From the NCBI RefSeq assembly GCF_015706575.1, contig NW_024037067.1, forward strand, positions 4,402,884-4,466,883: DNA of 64,000 nt, written 5' to 3'. The position numbers were made by a program, and so were the translations under genes. Shown in pieces: positions 41,663 to 55,400 of this stretch; position 1 is the first letter of the stretch; each line of letters starts with the position of its first letter. The notes beneath the pieces are model-generated. The model was not told the origin of the DNA and made no database searches. It worked only from the letters and a program-made list of their open reading frames with translations. The stretch is from Patiria miniata (taxonomy: Eukaryota > Echinodermata > Asteroidea > Valvatida > Asterinidae).

Positions 41663-42301
41663 GGTGCTAATGGGTTAATGCTGGTACTAGTTTGCGAGGG
41701 TCAAGATAAGTGACATATGGGGAACACTGTACAGAATTATTTGCCACATGTTTTACTCCGAGATCCAAACCATCATACAACCGCAATCCCGAATTAGTTT
41801 GGAAAAGTCTGATAAGACGGCATGCAATCATTTGCATATTTTTTTTTTTATAAATTACAGTTGTTTATAAGCATTTCTGGGTTTTCTAGTGGCATGCAGT
41901 ATCATGTCCTCTGTTGAAATTCCAACAAGTTTCATCTGCAAACTACCCACAGAAACACAGTGACGTCCATTAAATTTTAGTTAATTTTTTTATCTCTCTT
42001 TGTTTGTCAAATTGCATATTCTATCACATACACACATACAATGACAACTCCTTTTTTAATATTATATTTATTTAAATATGTACAAATCCAGCGTGACTCG
42101 AGTCTGAGATGTCATGGGTCTTACTGTCTGTGTTTTCTCAGGTTTACAATTTTCCGTCTACTTTGGGTATTGCGTTTTGCAACAACACGATACACGTTCG
42201 GTAAGGAATGACGTTTTACCAAAACTACCAATACACAGGGAATGCTACAATATTAGGGTATGCAAGAGCCCAACTTTTTTTTAAGACTGTTTTTTTACGA
42301 C

Positions 42302-42307
42302 TTTATT
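42302..42307 (-). promoter_or_regulatory. PDPK1: Candidate polyadenylation signal of PDPK1
   Basis: AATAAA on the minus strand about 1.0 kb beyond the PDPK1 stop codon. Another candidate lies near 42065. Weak evidence only. Confidence 0.3.
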
Positions 42308-42407
42308 TGTGATTTTGCAAACTAACATCTGATTTCCTAAGCCTTCCGTAGACTTCAATATCCATACTGAGATAAATGTACTCCGAATTTTGGCCTATAA
42401 TTATGAG

Positions 42408-43065
42408 ATTTGCGACCTATTCCACGAAACTGTACACAACGGCAGAACTTCCCTTGCGCCGATATTTACTGCGCAAGCTGCGCAGCATTTTACACTGCCC
42501 GACATTTCACACTGCGACGCCTACGCGCCATTTCAGTTATGACAAATTTCATGAAAGTTTCATAGTGCTTAAAGTCTGTGACTTGCCCAACAAATTTATG
42601 GCGTAAACTGCACAATCATTTTAGGTGGCGTAAGGCAAAATGGCTGAAAATGAGCCATTTTACTAGCAAATCGTGGTTTTTGTGGAGCCCGTCATTTGCA
42701 CAACTTATTAAGGTTGATACAAGACACTCACAGCTTTGTGTTTGAGGTACATGAATAATGATTTTACTTGGGAGAGAATTTTGAAAGTTGCCGCATGATT
42801 CCGAAGAAAATCTGGCAAAATTAATTTCAAAATGGCGGCAGGAAGAGATTTAACGACTGTTTCTTGACCAAGCACAATCATGCACAAACACCTGTTGAAA
42901 AGGCTATTTTGTCCTCTTCCACGATGTTTACATTTATATCATTGCGAAGCTACGCCAAGTTTTGTGAAATTGATCGTAATTTTATTGCGCAGCTGCGCAA
43001 TAGATTTGCTGTGCAAGTTCTACGCAAGGCGTAAGTTACGCACTGTTTTGTGAAATCGGCTGCTT
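42408..43065. mobile_element. Probable TIR element
   Basis: CCTATTCCACGAAACTGTAC at the left resembles the inverse of the right end, CCGATTTCACAAAACAGTGC. The interior near both ends is rich in TGCGCA-type palindromes (CTGCGCAAGCTGCGCAG). No coding signal. Confidence 0.5.
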
Positions 43066-43328
43066 TCTGAAGCAGAATTTGCCCTTTTGAGCTCAAGTCC
43101 CCCACATCAGGGGCCTCTACTCCTCAGCTCTGAATGGATAGTCAATGGTATTTGCCATAACATTATGCCTATTCCTAAAGAGATGCAAGAGTTTGAAACA
43201 CGAACCCTGGTATGTGGAATAGTACTCCCATCTCGTACACAACATGAATAATCAATACTTTACTACGGAGGCCTTGTGAAGTTTTCCCTATTTTTTTTGC
43301 TTGAGTAGTCTTGCTGCGGCCTCCCGCT

Positions 43329-43436
43329 TTAGGTTTTTTTCTCATTCTGGTACGTGTGCCTGTACACCTCTTCGATGGCCCGGCACCATTCTAGGGCGTG
43401 GCCCTCCGGGTCTATCAGGTAGTATAGCCTGTTTGG
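43329..43436 (-). CDS. PDPK1: PDPK1 last exon
   Basis: Visible residues 529-563: [30 protein letters not shown], then a short lysine-rich end and TAA. This is the C-terminal strand and helix of the PH domain. Acceptor ACCACCAG|CCA. Confidence 0.92.
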   Translation of the reverse strand, partial: PNRLYYLIDPEGHALEWCRAIEEVYRHTYQNEKKT

Positions 43437-46400
43437 CTGGTGGTTAAAAAAAGGAAGAGTTTTGAGACCTACATCAAAAGGCATTTTTCTTGGAGTATTC
43501 CTACAGCACAAGCTTTAAATAACCTTCCAAACATCATGCCCATGTAGAAAAATGGTTTCTGGGGTTTACCTTCTACAATCCTACAAAATTACAGGCATGC
43601 AACTGGGAATTTAGGAAAAAAAACGAGGAAAATCCAAACCAAGACTTTGTACACTACAGTGAAATTAAAGTCACACCTCAGGGGAATGGGCTTAAATTTT
43701 GAGTTAAGCAGATTTTTGAGTTAGCAAATGGATTTTCTTTTCAACAACAATAGACGGGAATAAGTTCTTACTGAGAGTTAGAAGGGTTTTCGATCAAGCA
43801 GGTTGTGACTTATCGAGATTTCACTTAATTTTTTTAATTTGTTATGGCAAATGTCACACAGGCAAAGGAAACAACTGAAACATCCCCCAAGTTGTTTTTG
43901 TAAAGGCCCAGTGGTCATTTTATGCGGCACCTCACTTGTCACTTTTTGTCAGCATGACTGTGAGCTGAATGGGAGCTTTCAGTGAAATCGGATAACCGTT
44001 ATTCGGTTTGAAAAAAGTTAGGATAACCAGATTTTTTAAATATTCGATTTCTCCCACCCCTATACAAAATATTCTATAAGTCTGGTAAGTTTAGGAGGAT
44101 CTTGGATTTTCAGAGGCACAAATCTGAGAAATATGCAGCCAATATGGTTTCCCATCTAAGTACCTCTGCCAATCAATGTTGCCCAAAAATTGATGATATG
44201 CAAGTCAACCTTCCGCAGAGCAAATTGTCTGGGACAATGTTTGCATGGAAAGTTCGCTACCTGAAAAGTCTTCAACTAGCACTATGTGCTCGGCTCAAAG
44301 GAGTGCATGTGATGACAATGACTACTACTTACTGTGTGCACGAAGTATGTCTTGAAATTCTTGACCTCAACGCGGAGATGATGCGACCTGTACAAGAAAC
44401 AATGCATAAGGAATACCATATATTCATCTATCTCACAAGAACCCTTTCTGAACTTATCAGAAACACCGAACTGCAACCTAAGTCCAACTACTCACACTGA
44501 AACTAAATTGCTTTAGCACATATGCATTAGTGGCCAAGCAAAAAGTACTGGAGTGCAACAATGGTACAAAAAAATATTTTAGTGCTGTCTTTAGAATAAA
44601 ACAAGTTCTTGAAGGCCCGCTGACACTCCAGTGCTTAGACTTAGTACTTGGACTTGCAAACAGTACTCCAGTACAACAATACCACTGGGACAATAAAGGT
44701 ACAGGGAAATGTGTACACTGTACTATTTAAACTTTTTTTGTTTGTTTCAAGATACTCAATCTAGAACGCCATGGTCCAGTGGTTACAGAGATTGACTCAT
44801 GTATGATGGTTCGTGGGTTAGAACCCTGCCAGGAACATGGTGTTTGTGCCCTTGGGCAAGACACTTAACTACAATTGCTTCTCTCCAACTAGGAGTATGA
44901 ATGGGTACCTGTGAGGGTAGAGGACCGAATGTGCATTGATATTGGCTGCCGCGTGGTCTCGTGGCCTGATGAATGGGGGAATAATTGTAAAGCGCGCTGA
45001 GATTGTTGATATGATGGAAAGTGCTTTTATTTTATTTTTTTACTCTAAAGTTTGTACTTCTTAGACTTACCATGGTATTTCTCCTTTAAGGACCATGTTC
45101 TCTGGATCCACATAGTACAAATGAGGTCCCTCTGTGAGTAAGAACTGCCTTCTCCTGGCAAACAGACCCTGCCAAAACCAAAATAAAGATGTCAGTGATA
45201 ATGAAGGACAACAATAAAAGCTGAAGACAGCAACAAAAAAGTTACGTAATTGTGTCTGGACGCTACAGTTCTGAAACCAACAAAATATAATGCAAAGTCT
45301 GAGTGTGGATTTAGATGAATTCAGGGTACAAAGAAGGTTTAAACACCTAAACACATATCTTTCTACGCTTCTGGATAGTCTCAAAATATGGCAAGCCTTT
45401 GAGATGTTTGGGCAAAATCTGAACCTTTTGTTCTGTTACGGGTATTATTTGCTATAATTGTTTTCACCCACATTTGTCGCCACTTGTTTGGGCATGTATA
45501 AATTTCATTTCTGACACAAACATGCACATGGGCCTGACGGTGTGCATGAAAGAACTGGCATCATGATAACATCATGATGACATCAACAAATCCATAAGGG
45601 ATGAGGCACTGGCCCATCTCGGACTCTATATCCAAGTTAGACTGGAGACCTGACCTGATATCACACATGTATATGAGGACAGGCCATGTCCTCAGTAGCT
45701 ATGCTATTGGTTGTTTCGCCCCTTGATGTCACCACCTTCCCTGTGGTCTGATTGGCCTACTTCCGTACGCTGCCACATTATGCAGAACAGGGCCCTATTC
45801 GTATGTGCTTGCATATTTAGATCAAGACGACCTCTAGGTCATAGGTCATAGGTCATAAGGCAAACAACCTGGTAGATCTCAGACTCTTACTCGCCATCTG
45901 CCATCACAACAGATTCTGAGGCTGTACTCAGACTACACCCAAGTGAAAGACACTGCATGTGGGTCATTCTATAAATTTGGGGTCCACTTTTTTTCCCGTC
46001 CCTGTTACAACTGACATCTATGATTGTATAATTCTGATGCACTCCTTAATGCAGTCGTCCTCCAAGAGTGATTATGAATAGCAAACTACCTACCCAACAA
46101 ATAAACAATCATTTGAAGTCACTTTTAATGATGCTTGAATGGCAAATTACAAAGTACCAAGGTAACAGGGACGGGAAAAATGTCACACTTTGGACCCCAA
46201 ATTTATAGAATGACCCATCTGCGTTCCAACTACAACTCACCCTCCTCTTGTCAATGGACGCCATCTTCAAGATCAGGTTGCCTTCCACAAACCGGTGCCA
46301 CTTGCACTCCCTCTTCTGCTTCTCCAGCAGGGCGGCTTTCTCCTCTCTGGTGTAGGGCAGGACGTACTTGGCCTTGTACTGGTTGGTGTCCTTCTGCCTG

Positions 46401-49400
46401 TTGTTCTCCTCGTTGGTCTTGATCTGTCCCAGGAATTCGCTCAGCGGCGACATGTCAAACTCATCAATCTGAAACACAAATTCAGAAACAAAGTCTTTGT
46501 TGCTTTGTGCATGACTTTTTCACTGATTATCCAACATGATCTTTTGTCATGTGCACTGATTTTGCACTACTGAATTCGCTGTGAATTCGCTGTGCATCCA
46601 CAGGGGGTGAATATGGGGAAAAGTGGTATGTGAAATGCCAAAAAGCAAATATGAATGTACATTCATTTCACTATTATCCCAAGGTTGAGCAAATGTGATA
46701 AAAAGCTGTGAACTGTGGTGGACAAAAGGTGAACTGGGTTAACCACGATGTTACAAAAGTGAATCGTAATGCTTGAGAACGGATCTAAGGAGGCAATGTG
46801 TCCTTTATAGAACACCGACTGGTCAACCCCATAATGGCTTCAAAGGACTTCCTTCTGCAGTTCTCCAGTAATTACAGAGATCAGTAGGTTTTTTGCCCAC
46901 CTAAACAATGGCAGCCACGCGTCCATGTCGGTACGTCTGGGTGTGCACGTAGTATAGCAAGTGCACTCTCTAGTTTTTTTTATTATAACTCTATGACTTC
47001 AATCTTCAACAAGACAATAGGAACCCACACCCCACAATGTGAAGGACAAATTCTTCAGTCTAGTTCAAAATGTTTGTTTACTTACATAGAAGTCGCTGTG
47101 TATTTCTTCGCCGTCAACCACCATGCAGGGTTTGAGGGTGGGCGGAGTCTCGTTGGGTAGGTTTGCCCAGTTGATGCCCTCAAAGAATGGATGGGCTTTG
47201 AGTTCAGCGAAGCCCCCGCAATCCTCACATCCTATTCTCTTCACTGGGTCTAACACCTGCAACGTTACAAAAATGCCAAAATGGTTCTTAGTGTCTTACT
47301 GAATGTGCTTTTCCCAAGTACGTACAAGGGCTATAAAGGGTTGCCTGACTTCCACCGCCATGACCAAGGTTCGATTCCTACTTGGGCTAATATGTGGATT
47401 AGGTTTTCAGTCCCTGTATGATTCTGTGGGTTTCCCCAGAATATTCTTCTGGGGTTTTCTTCCCACATCTAAAATTGAAATATCTTCTCATTGTCTTCTC
47501 TCTACATGTTTCTTCAGGCTTGCGAGCTACAGTGCCTGGGGCGCTTTTGAAGAATCCTTGGTTTCATTACCAGAAAAAAAATTAACATTAATTTGCTTAT
47601 CAGAGGGTATTATTGCCAATGGATTTTTTTTTGAGAACTTCAAATCATGAACAGGAATCTTTTTTTTTTTTTACATTTTTGATGACTCACCAATAGTCTT
47701 GAGACGAGGTCCTTTGCCTTCTCAGGGAATCCTTCAGGGAAATCATAGTCTAGCTTGATGATCTTCTGGAATATCATGTACTCATTGCTGAAATGAAAAC
47801 AACAAGTCATTGAAGGTTGAGTATATTGCCAACATTTTGCCGTTTCCCGGACTGTGCCAGCTATCTGTCCCAACAATTACTGCTCATTTGGAGTATTTGG
47901 TCAACACAACCATGGTGCCTTGGATTGATTCCTGTTATAAAACTATTTAGGCACGCAATTAGATATTTAGAAGGGAAAAAACGAGGAAATTCCAAAACAC
48001 CAAAGACTTTGTATGTTTTGTTTTTTTAAATTTGTAATGGCATTCATGAGAAGTAAAAAAAACGAGGAAACAAGCAGATCCAAGGAAAAGTTGCATGCCT
48101 ACTAAAGTACAACTTGGGAAGTAGAAAAGGACTACAAACTGCTCGACTGCTGGTAACTGTTTTTGCCACTGTAGTCCAGTGTTCTCAAATTTTGAAAATA
48201 AGGTTGGTGCTCCGTCGACAAGCGTTCCCGACCCATCACACATGTGACTGTTCTGACCGTACATATCCCGCATTCCTCATGATCTATATTTCACTTTCCG
48301 TTGAGTTTTTGGGACGATAATAACTGAAGCAATTCCTTTTAATGCAAGTCAGGCCCAAGTTTACTCACGCCGGAGCCACGAACATTTAACGTTCCATAAA
48401 AATGTACTGACGCTTTTCGCCTGGACTTACTACCTATACTGTAACACGCCTTGAAACAAGCGAAGACTAATGTGCATGCTGACTGCCATCACGTCACCAT
48501 TTGTCGCTCGCTTTGCCGTTGCAAGGTACATGTAACTGTGTTTCACGTACTAGGTTATTTTGAGGAATGGCGGGGCACCAGGGTTTTTTGACAGGCTGGT
48601 CAGAGAACACCGGCAGTCAGTTTTTTTCATGAATGCTCTCTTACCTTGCTCTGAATGGAGGCAAGCCCGCTAGAAGCTGGTAGATGAGACAACCCAAAGC
48701 CCACAGGTCAGAACTGACAGGAAAAACAAAATCAATCAATCATTACAATCAGTATGTTATCAATCATCTGGCATTTCAAATTCTCCTTTGAATGGCAGCA
48801 AGTTGACTATTAGTTCCTCTCCCCCCCCCCCCCCCCCCCCCCTGACCCTGTGTCCCTCCCTGTACCATTGTACCACACCAAAACGCCCCAGCACTCTATG
48901 GGTTTATGGATTGGTCAGGGAATAAATACAATGTAATACAATGTAATACAACGTAAAACAACGTAATACAATGTATTACAACGTAATACAATGTAATACA
49001 ATGTAATACAATGTAATACAATTTAATACAATGTAATACAACATAATACAATGTAATACAACGTAATACAATGCAATACAATGTAATACAATGTAATACA
49101 ATGTAATATAATGAAATACAACATAATACATGTACTAATGGATTTACATGTATTAATAATTTGTATTAATTTTGGTTCAGTGGAAACTACTTCAATATCT
49201 AGCCCGCACGTGGGTATTAACATTTTTTTATACAAGCGTCCTCTATCATTTTCCATGTATTTCTTGTAGCCTCACCTTTTCATGGCAGATTTTTCTGTTA
49301 GTAATTCTGGCGAGACATACTGCGCTGTGCCGACGAAGGAATTTGCTCGTACTGCAAAGAGAAGTAAAAATAAATCCTGCATTCAAAACTTGCTTCATTT

Positions 49401-52400
49401 GTATCATAAAAACCCTTACGTATTTTTGTGTTAAATACAATGTACTTAAGGAAAAAATCCTTTCCTGTGAATAAACAATGAAAAAAAAATTACACTTACT
49501 TCGGCAAAAAAAAAAATAGTCGGTCTCTGGTCAGACCGAAGTTCTGGAATTGATGCGGCGACGCGGGTTGTTTTTTTTTTTTTGGTGGCTTTTTTTTTTT
49601 TCAAGCTTGTATTGTACAGACAAGGTGGGTACTACATGTACATGTACATGTATTTTGCTTTTTTGTGTCCTCATTATACATTGGTGTCCTCCATAATTTG
49701 CCTTGGTGCCCTTTATCTTTTGCCTTGGTGCAATTTCCCTATTCCTGGTGCTCCTTGGTACAAAAATTTGAGGAGGTGCGGCAATAGAGGGTGCTGTTGT
49801 AGCTTCTGTGTTAATTAAAAAAAAAAAAAAAGGTTGACGCGCATGATTAAAATCGACGCACGCGCTGACCAGAGACCGAGTATTTTTTTTTTTGGCCTTA
49901 GGTCTACAAAAAATATTAATTCCTGAAATAATTCACTGAAATTGCTTTTTTTTTTAATTAACTTCTTGTATCAATATCATAAGATGGAATTTTTAATATC
50001 GTTAGTATACAATGCAAGTGGCAAGTAAACCACAAAAAAAGTTAGGAGTTTTTGCATTACTTCCTAAAAACATCCAAAAATATTACTTCCTGAAAAAAAA
50101 AAACATTTGAAAAACATACAACCAGGAACAAAAATGATATTAAAAACCGGGGTGTTTCCCCCAACTCAGCCGACATTCATTTCCAATGACCTGAAACTAA
50201 CCTTGCACAAATACACAAGTTTTTTTATTGTGTTCACCTACTTTTGTAACCTTTTGAAAATATTTATTCTACTTCTATCTTTTTGGATGATTAAATAATC
50301 TACAAATGAGAAGAAGGAACTAATCCTTTAAAACACAACTGTTTGTCACACAATTACAGTAAAAATGTTGTTTTTACACTTTAAAAGAGATTGATTCTGA
50401 AAGAAACATTATCAGAAACAGGGACGATACCTGAGTCTTATGTAGTGCACGCACACATATCTACCAAAAATTAGGTACTGAAGTTGCTGGAAATTATGTC
50501 TCTTATTAAAGACAGGTAAATGAAGTTTATGAGAAATATGAAACCCATTATGTAGCACCTTATAAGGGTCTACAAGGTGCTGCGGTGCATATTGCAGCCA
50601 CTGTCAGAAACACTGGGGCAAACCCCTTGAGATTGCCATGTTATAAAAAAGTCTGAACATTGAACACATGAAAGGTCTGATGAAAGATGCATTTCTTTCT
50701 ATACTGATAATATCTTTCTCTCAGATTAAAAAATCTGATTTCAGACAAAAGTCTGAAAACTCTCATGGCTGCAGAAAGCACTGGTGCAACCCTGTAGAGA
50801 TCTAACTTGAGGCTATGCAAATTAATTCGCAAATTTTACATGCGCATAAAACATTTATGTAAATTTGTTCGAGACAGAAAGTTCAGTCACTTTGGTGCGT
50901 TTATCTCCCTGGACAGTTCGGTGTACTTTTATCTAGAGTCATATACAAAGTACACAATAAATACACTGAAATGAAAACGAAAATATTATCTTTTGAAATT
51001 GTAAAATAATTAGAGTCAAGCAATACTATTTCAATACATTATATCAAGATATCTTCTTTAAAATGACCTTTGCACTTCAAAAATCCCGGTAGATGGTATT
51101 TTATCACAGCCAAAGATAGCAATACAGTTAATTTGGAAAGAACGGGACTGTTTTCATTCACCCAAATTTATTTTAGAATGACTTGAACACAAATTGAATT
51201 CTCAGTGTTTGGCTCAAGTCTTTTGTGGGTAGTTGTATTTTTACAAATTGAATGAAGAAACTTTCACTATCTTGAAAAATACCTCTAACAGGCGTATTAC
51301 ATGTACATCTTGCATACATCTCTCGAAAGCTGATATATGTCAGTGTATAAAAATGGCACCTGCCCAAGACAAGTGAGCACTATTTGAAAGTTTTAATTCA
51401 ATCTTATTAAAGATAGAGTAGACCGTTTGTAATTTGTGCCTTTTTTCCCCGTTTGAATCATCAAAAGTGCTCAAAACCTCAAGAGAAATGCTTAATATCT
51501 AACCTGATGAAGTTAAAGCTCTGTGAATGCTGTATGTATTTCGAGAAAACAAACAAACAAACATAAAAACAATATTTTGGATCTCGATTTCAATTCCAAA
51601 GTTGCCGAGTCATATTTTGAATTGCGCCCTCTCGTGACACAATTCCAAAATCAGAATTGCAAACAACTACAACTTAGCATGCATGGGGTCCGATTTGCAG
51701 AAATTTCCAAAAATGTGTCAGTTGACATATCTTTGGAAATGACCTTCTTTTGTTGTTTCTTTAAAATGACAGAATGCTAGAAGGAATAATTTCACAGGGA
51801 GTTCAGTGTCATTACTACATGTGTGTATCTTTAAACCACAATAATTACAATAATTTGGTTTGGTTACTTTTTGGATAGCTGCAAATGGTCTACATGTACT
51901 CTACCTTTAAGATTTTTTCCGGGACTGAAAAGAACTTAAAAAAAGCTGCATACCTTCTTTTGCGTTTGCATCCAGTATCTTGACTGTGCCAAAGTCAGTG
52001 ATCTGTATGTGCATATCCTCATTCAACAGGATGTTTTCCGGTTTCAAATCCCTGGGTGATCAACGAAATAAAACAAAGATAAACATGAGAGAACGGATTG
52101 TTATTCTGTTCTGTTTGATTTCAAAACAGTTTTGGTGCCAGTACAATATTTGTGCAGTGTATTGTGCATGTACTTTACATCATGTAAATGTATGTACTGT
52201 ACAAGTCAAGTCTACATGTGCATAAACACCATCAATTGTTGACCCTATTGTCCCTGTTTTGTTCATACATTAACATTTTACATGTTTTAGGAAGACCTCC
52301 CATGTTTCATACACGATCTTCAACCGTGAACCTTCGGTCAATCGTGGACCACTGGACCCTATTGTCTTCTATCATTCAACGACCACAATTTGAATGTGTT

Positions 52401-55400
52401 TACATGTACATGTTCAGCCCGCCCCCTCTCCCTTATGTGACCAGCCCCACAAAAAAGGATATTAAGTCACGCTGTGCTGTATCGTGTATAACGTTGTGAT
52501 GGTGAAAATTTCATCAAAATGTGATCTTCATTTTGTGTCATAAAAGACATCAGTAATACCTAAAGTTTCAAGATTTGTTTTCAAAATTTCCACAAATGGC
52601 ATTCAATACCCATCCTTTATCATTGTCTGAGAAACTTGACAAAGCAAGTTGTGAAATTTGTTATGGGTACCCGATCCCATAATCTGACGTCAGCAGTCGG
52701 GTAACGAGTTCTTATGCACACCCCTATACTGTGTACTATACCTGTGAATGATGCCCATATTGTGGAGATACTCCAGCGCTAGTACAACCTCAGCGGCATA
52801 GAATCTGGTTGCGTTCTCGTCAAAGGAGCCAAGTTTCTGTATGTAGGGTAGCAGCTCGCCCCGTTGCGCTAGACTCAGACCGAAATCTGACAGTGGCAGG
52901 GTCAAGGGTCATATTCAAGACTGATGTTAGACTGGATATACCTGTCCTCATTATTACAGAAATAAGGACAGACAATTTATGTACAGTATAGGCAATCTTT
53001 TCAGCGCCATATATGTCTCCCATAATTATGCACGTTATTTCTAAAGCCCTGTTCATACACGGTGCGAAAGCGAAAGCGAACGTGAATTTGTGACGTTGCA
53101 GCAAGTTTTCGCGCTGCGAATTCGTAAAAGTTGAACATATGTCAACTGGGGCGAATTTCGCAGCGAATGCTTCGTGACCTCAAATTCGCTTCGCATTCGC
53201 GTGAAGTATGAACAGGGCTTAATGGTTCTTTTGAATTCCTAACCATGTGGTTGTACATTGTATCCAAACTCGTACTTGTATTGTGAATAAATGTGTTTAA
53301 CCGTAATCCCCTTGAGTGATTTACTAGGAACCTTCCTCGTTCTTGCAAAATCCAACACCATATGGTAAACTCTACACCCAAACTGTTAGACTCTGATTAT
53401 GGTGGTATGCCTGACCCCACGTAAAGCATAATCAGTTTACTCTTGCAGAACTCACTCCAACAGAATCAAACAAAACTTGCAGTTGGAGTTTGAAGGGTTG
53501 GGGCTGGTTAGGGTTAATCAATCATTTCTTCATTCATTTACACTTGCTAAAAATCACAACAGCGTAAGGCATTAATTTAATTCTGTAAACCCATTTTCAA
53601 TAACTCACACACTGAAATTTGTATCCTTGTGAAGACACTTCTTTGTTCTCGTGTACTAACGTTTTTTGAGTTTGAAAGTACAGTTTCAAAATTTATTTTA
53701 ACCAGAATTAATTTCCTTGGCTGAAATTAGGACTTAATATCCCTTTTCAAAAACTCTTACCATTTGCAACAGATCAACATACCTTGGAAATTCCTAGTGT
53801 TTGAGTAAAATCCATATATCTATTTCGTGAAAACCTTGTGGAGACATATTCATCTATAGAAATTGCCCTGTGGAGACGTTTACAATCTGTTGTTCCCTAT
53901 TGTGTGCATGTCTCCAGAAGGCACGGTGTGTCAGACCATAATATCAGTAAAGTGTTTATGAAGGTACCGGTACATGTATACACATGTACATGTATTCTTG
54001 GAAAACAAAAACAAAAGTTAGTCTCACATGAATATTTGTTTAGATACGACCACTGATTTGTCCAGGCGGGCTTTTCCTGGGACACACTTTACATGACCTC
54101 TATATTAAAAGTCTGTACATGTCATAAACAAATGACACAACAACAAGCCCGGGGCTGCACACACGTAAAACAGCTGTCAATGGAATCAATGTACAAGGGC
54201 ATAATACCTGTTCACAAAAATAAAAAAATAAGGCCAGGTCGGTCTGATGACCTCGAATGACCTTTCCTGCTCACAACGTCTGGCCACAGGGGAACATTTA
54301 TAAACAACCCAGAATTTATTGAACCACCAATCCCAAATACCCCCTTGGGTTGCGCTGGCAAAACTAACCCATGTCTGGGGCATTTTTAACCTATTTTTGT
54401 TCTATTTTATGCCCTTGTTTGTTTCTGCGTTCACTCCCTTAAGATTTACGGTCTGAGCGGTTGGCAACATATGCTGGTCATATTTCACGGCCGGCCGGGA
54501 TGTGTTTGGGGCTGTATAGTGGCCGGGTGCGCATACACAAACCCCATGTGAGGGTTTGGGGAAGTACATGTAAATAATGTAATTCTAGGAATGTGATGCC
54601 ACATTCTTGACCCAGATAGATGCAATAACATCCTGGCTACAGTTCACTGTGGTTCATGTGATGCTATGTGCAAGAACATGCATACATGCACATGATGTTG
54701 CCGGGCTGACGAATCATCATAATGTGTGAATTGTGCAGTACACATTGAGTATAAGTATAGTGTACAGTACATGTACATGTACAAAAATGTAGGTGCACTC
54801 CCTGAAATATGTACAAAATGTACATGAATAAGTTAAATTGGACATGCACAGACTACATACATACATGTACATCTACACGTACTGATATGCCTGCCAATCC
54901 TGCGTTTTGTTTCTCAACCAAATCAAGCCAATAAAACCACTTCGTTTTTTTTTTTTAAAGAAAAAAAAGAAAAGTGCCTTTTGAATTTTTCAAATTTATC
55001 AAGCAAGATTTTCAAGTTTGAAATTTAAAAAAAAAAAAAAAAAAAATTGCCTTTTTAATTTTTCAAATTTATCAAGCAAGATTTTCAAGTTTCAAATTTT
55101 TCCACGAGTTCAGTGTTAGAAACTGCCAACAGACAGACTTGCAACAGGCTAGTCTCCAAAAACATAAGAAATTCAAAAGCTTTGGGAGGCATACTAGTCA
55201 TGTTTTTTTTTTTTTTTTTATAATTTAAGGCATTTGAGAAATAGGTGGATATCCTTTCACTCAACACAATATTGAAATTAAAAAAAAATCTTGTTATTCT
55301 CTTTTTGTTTACTTAAAAGGGAAGTGCCCAGGACAGAAATGTAAACTTTTTGCGGTTATAGGTGCATGTACCGGAACATGCATACAGTGTTCCATTTTAT

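Noticed and set aside
46135..46573. Plus-strand frames of 92-95 codons opposite PDPK1 exon
   Set aside because: Antisense of a conserved exon with intact splice sites on the other strand.
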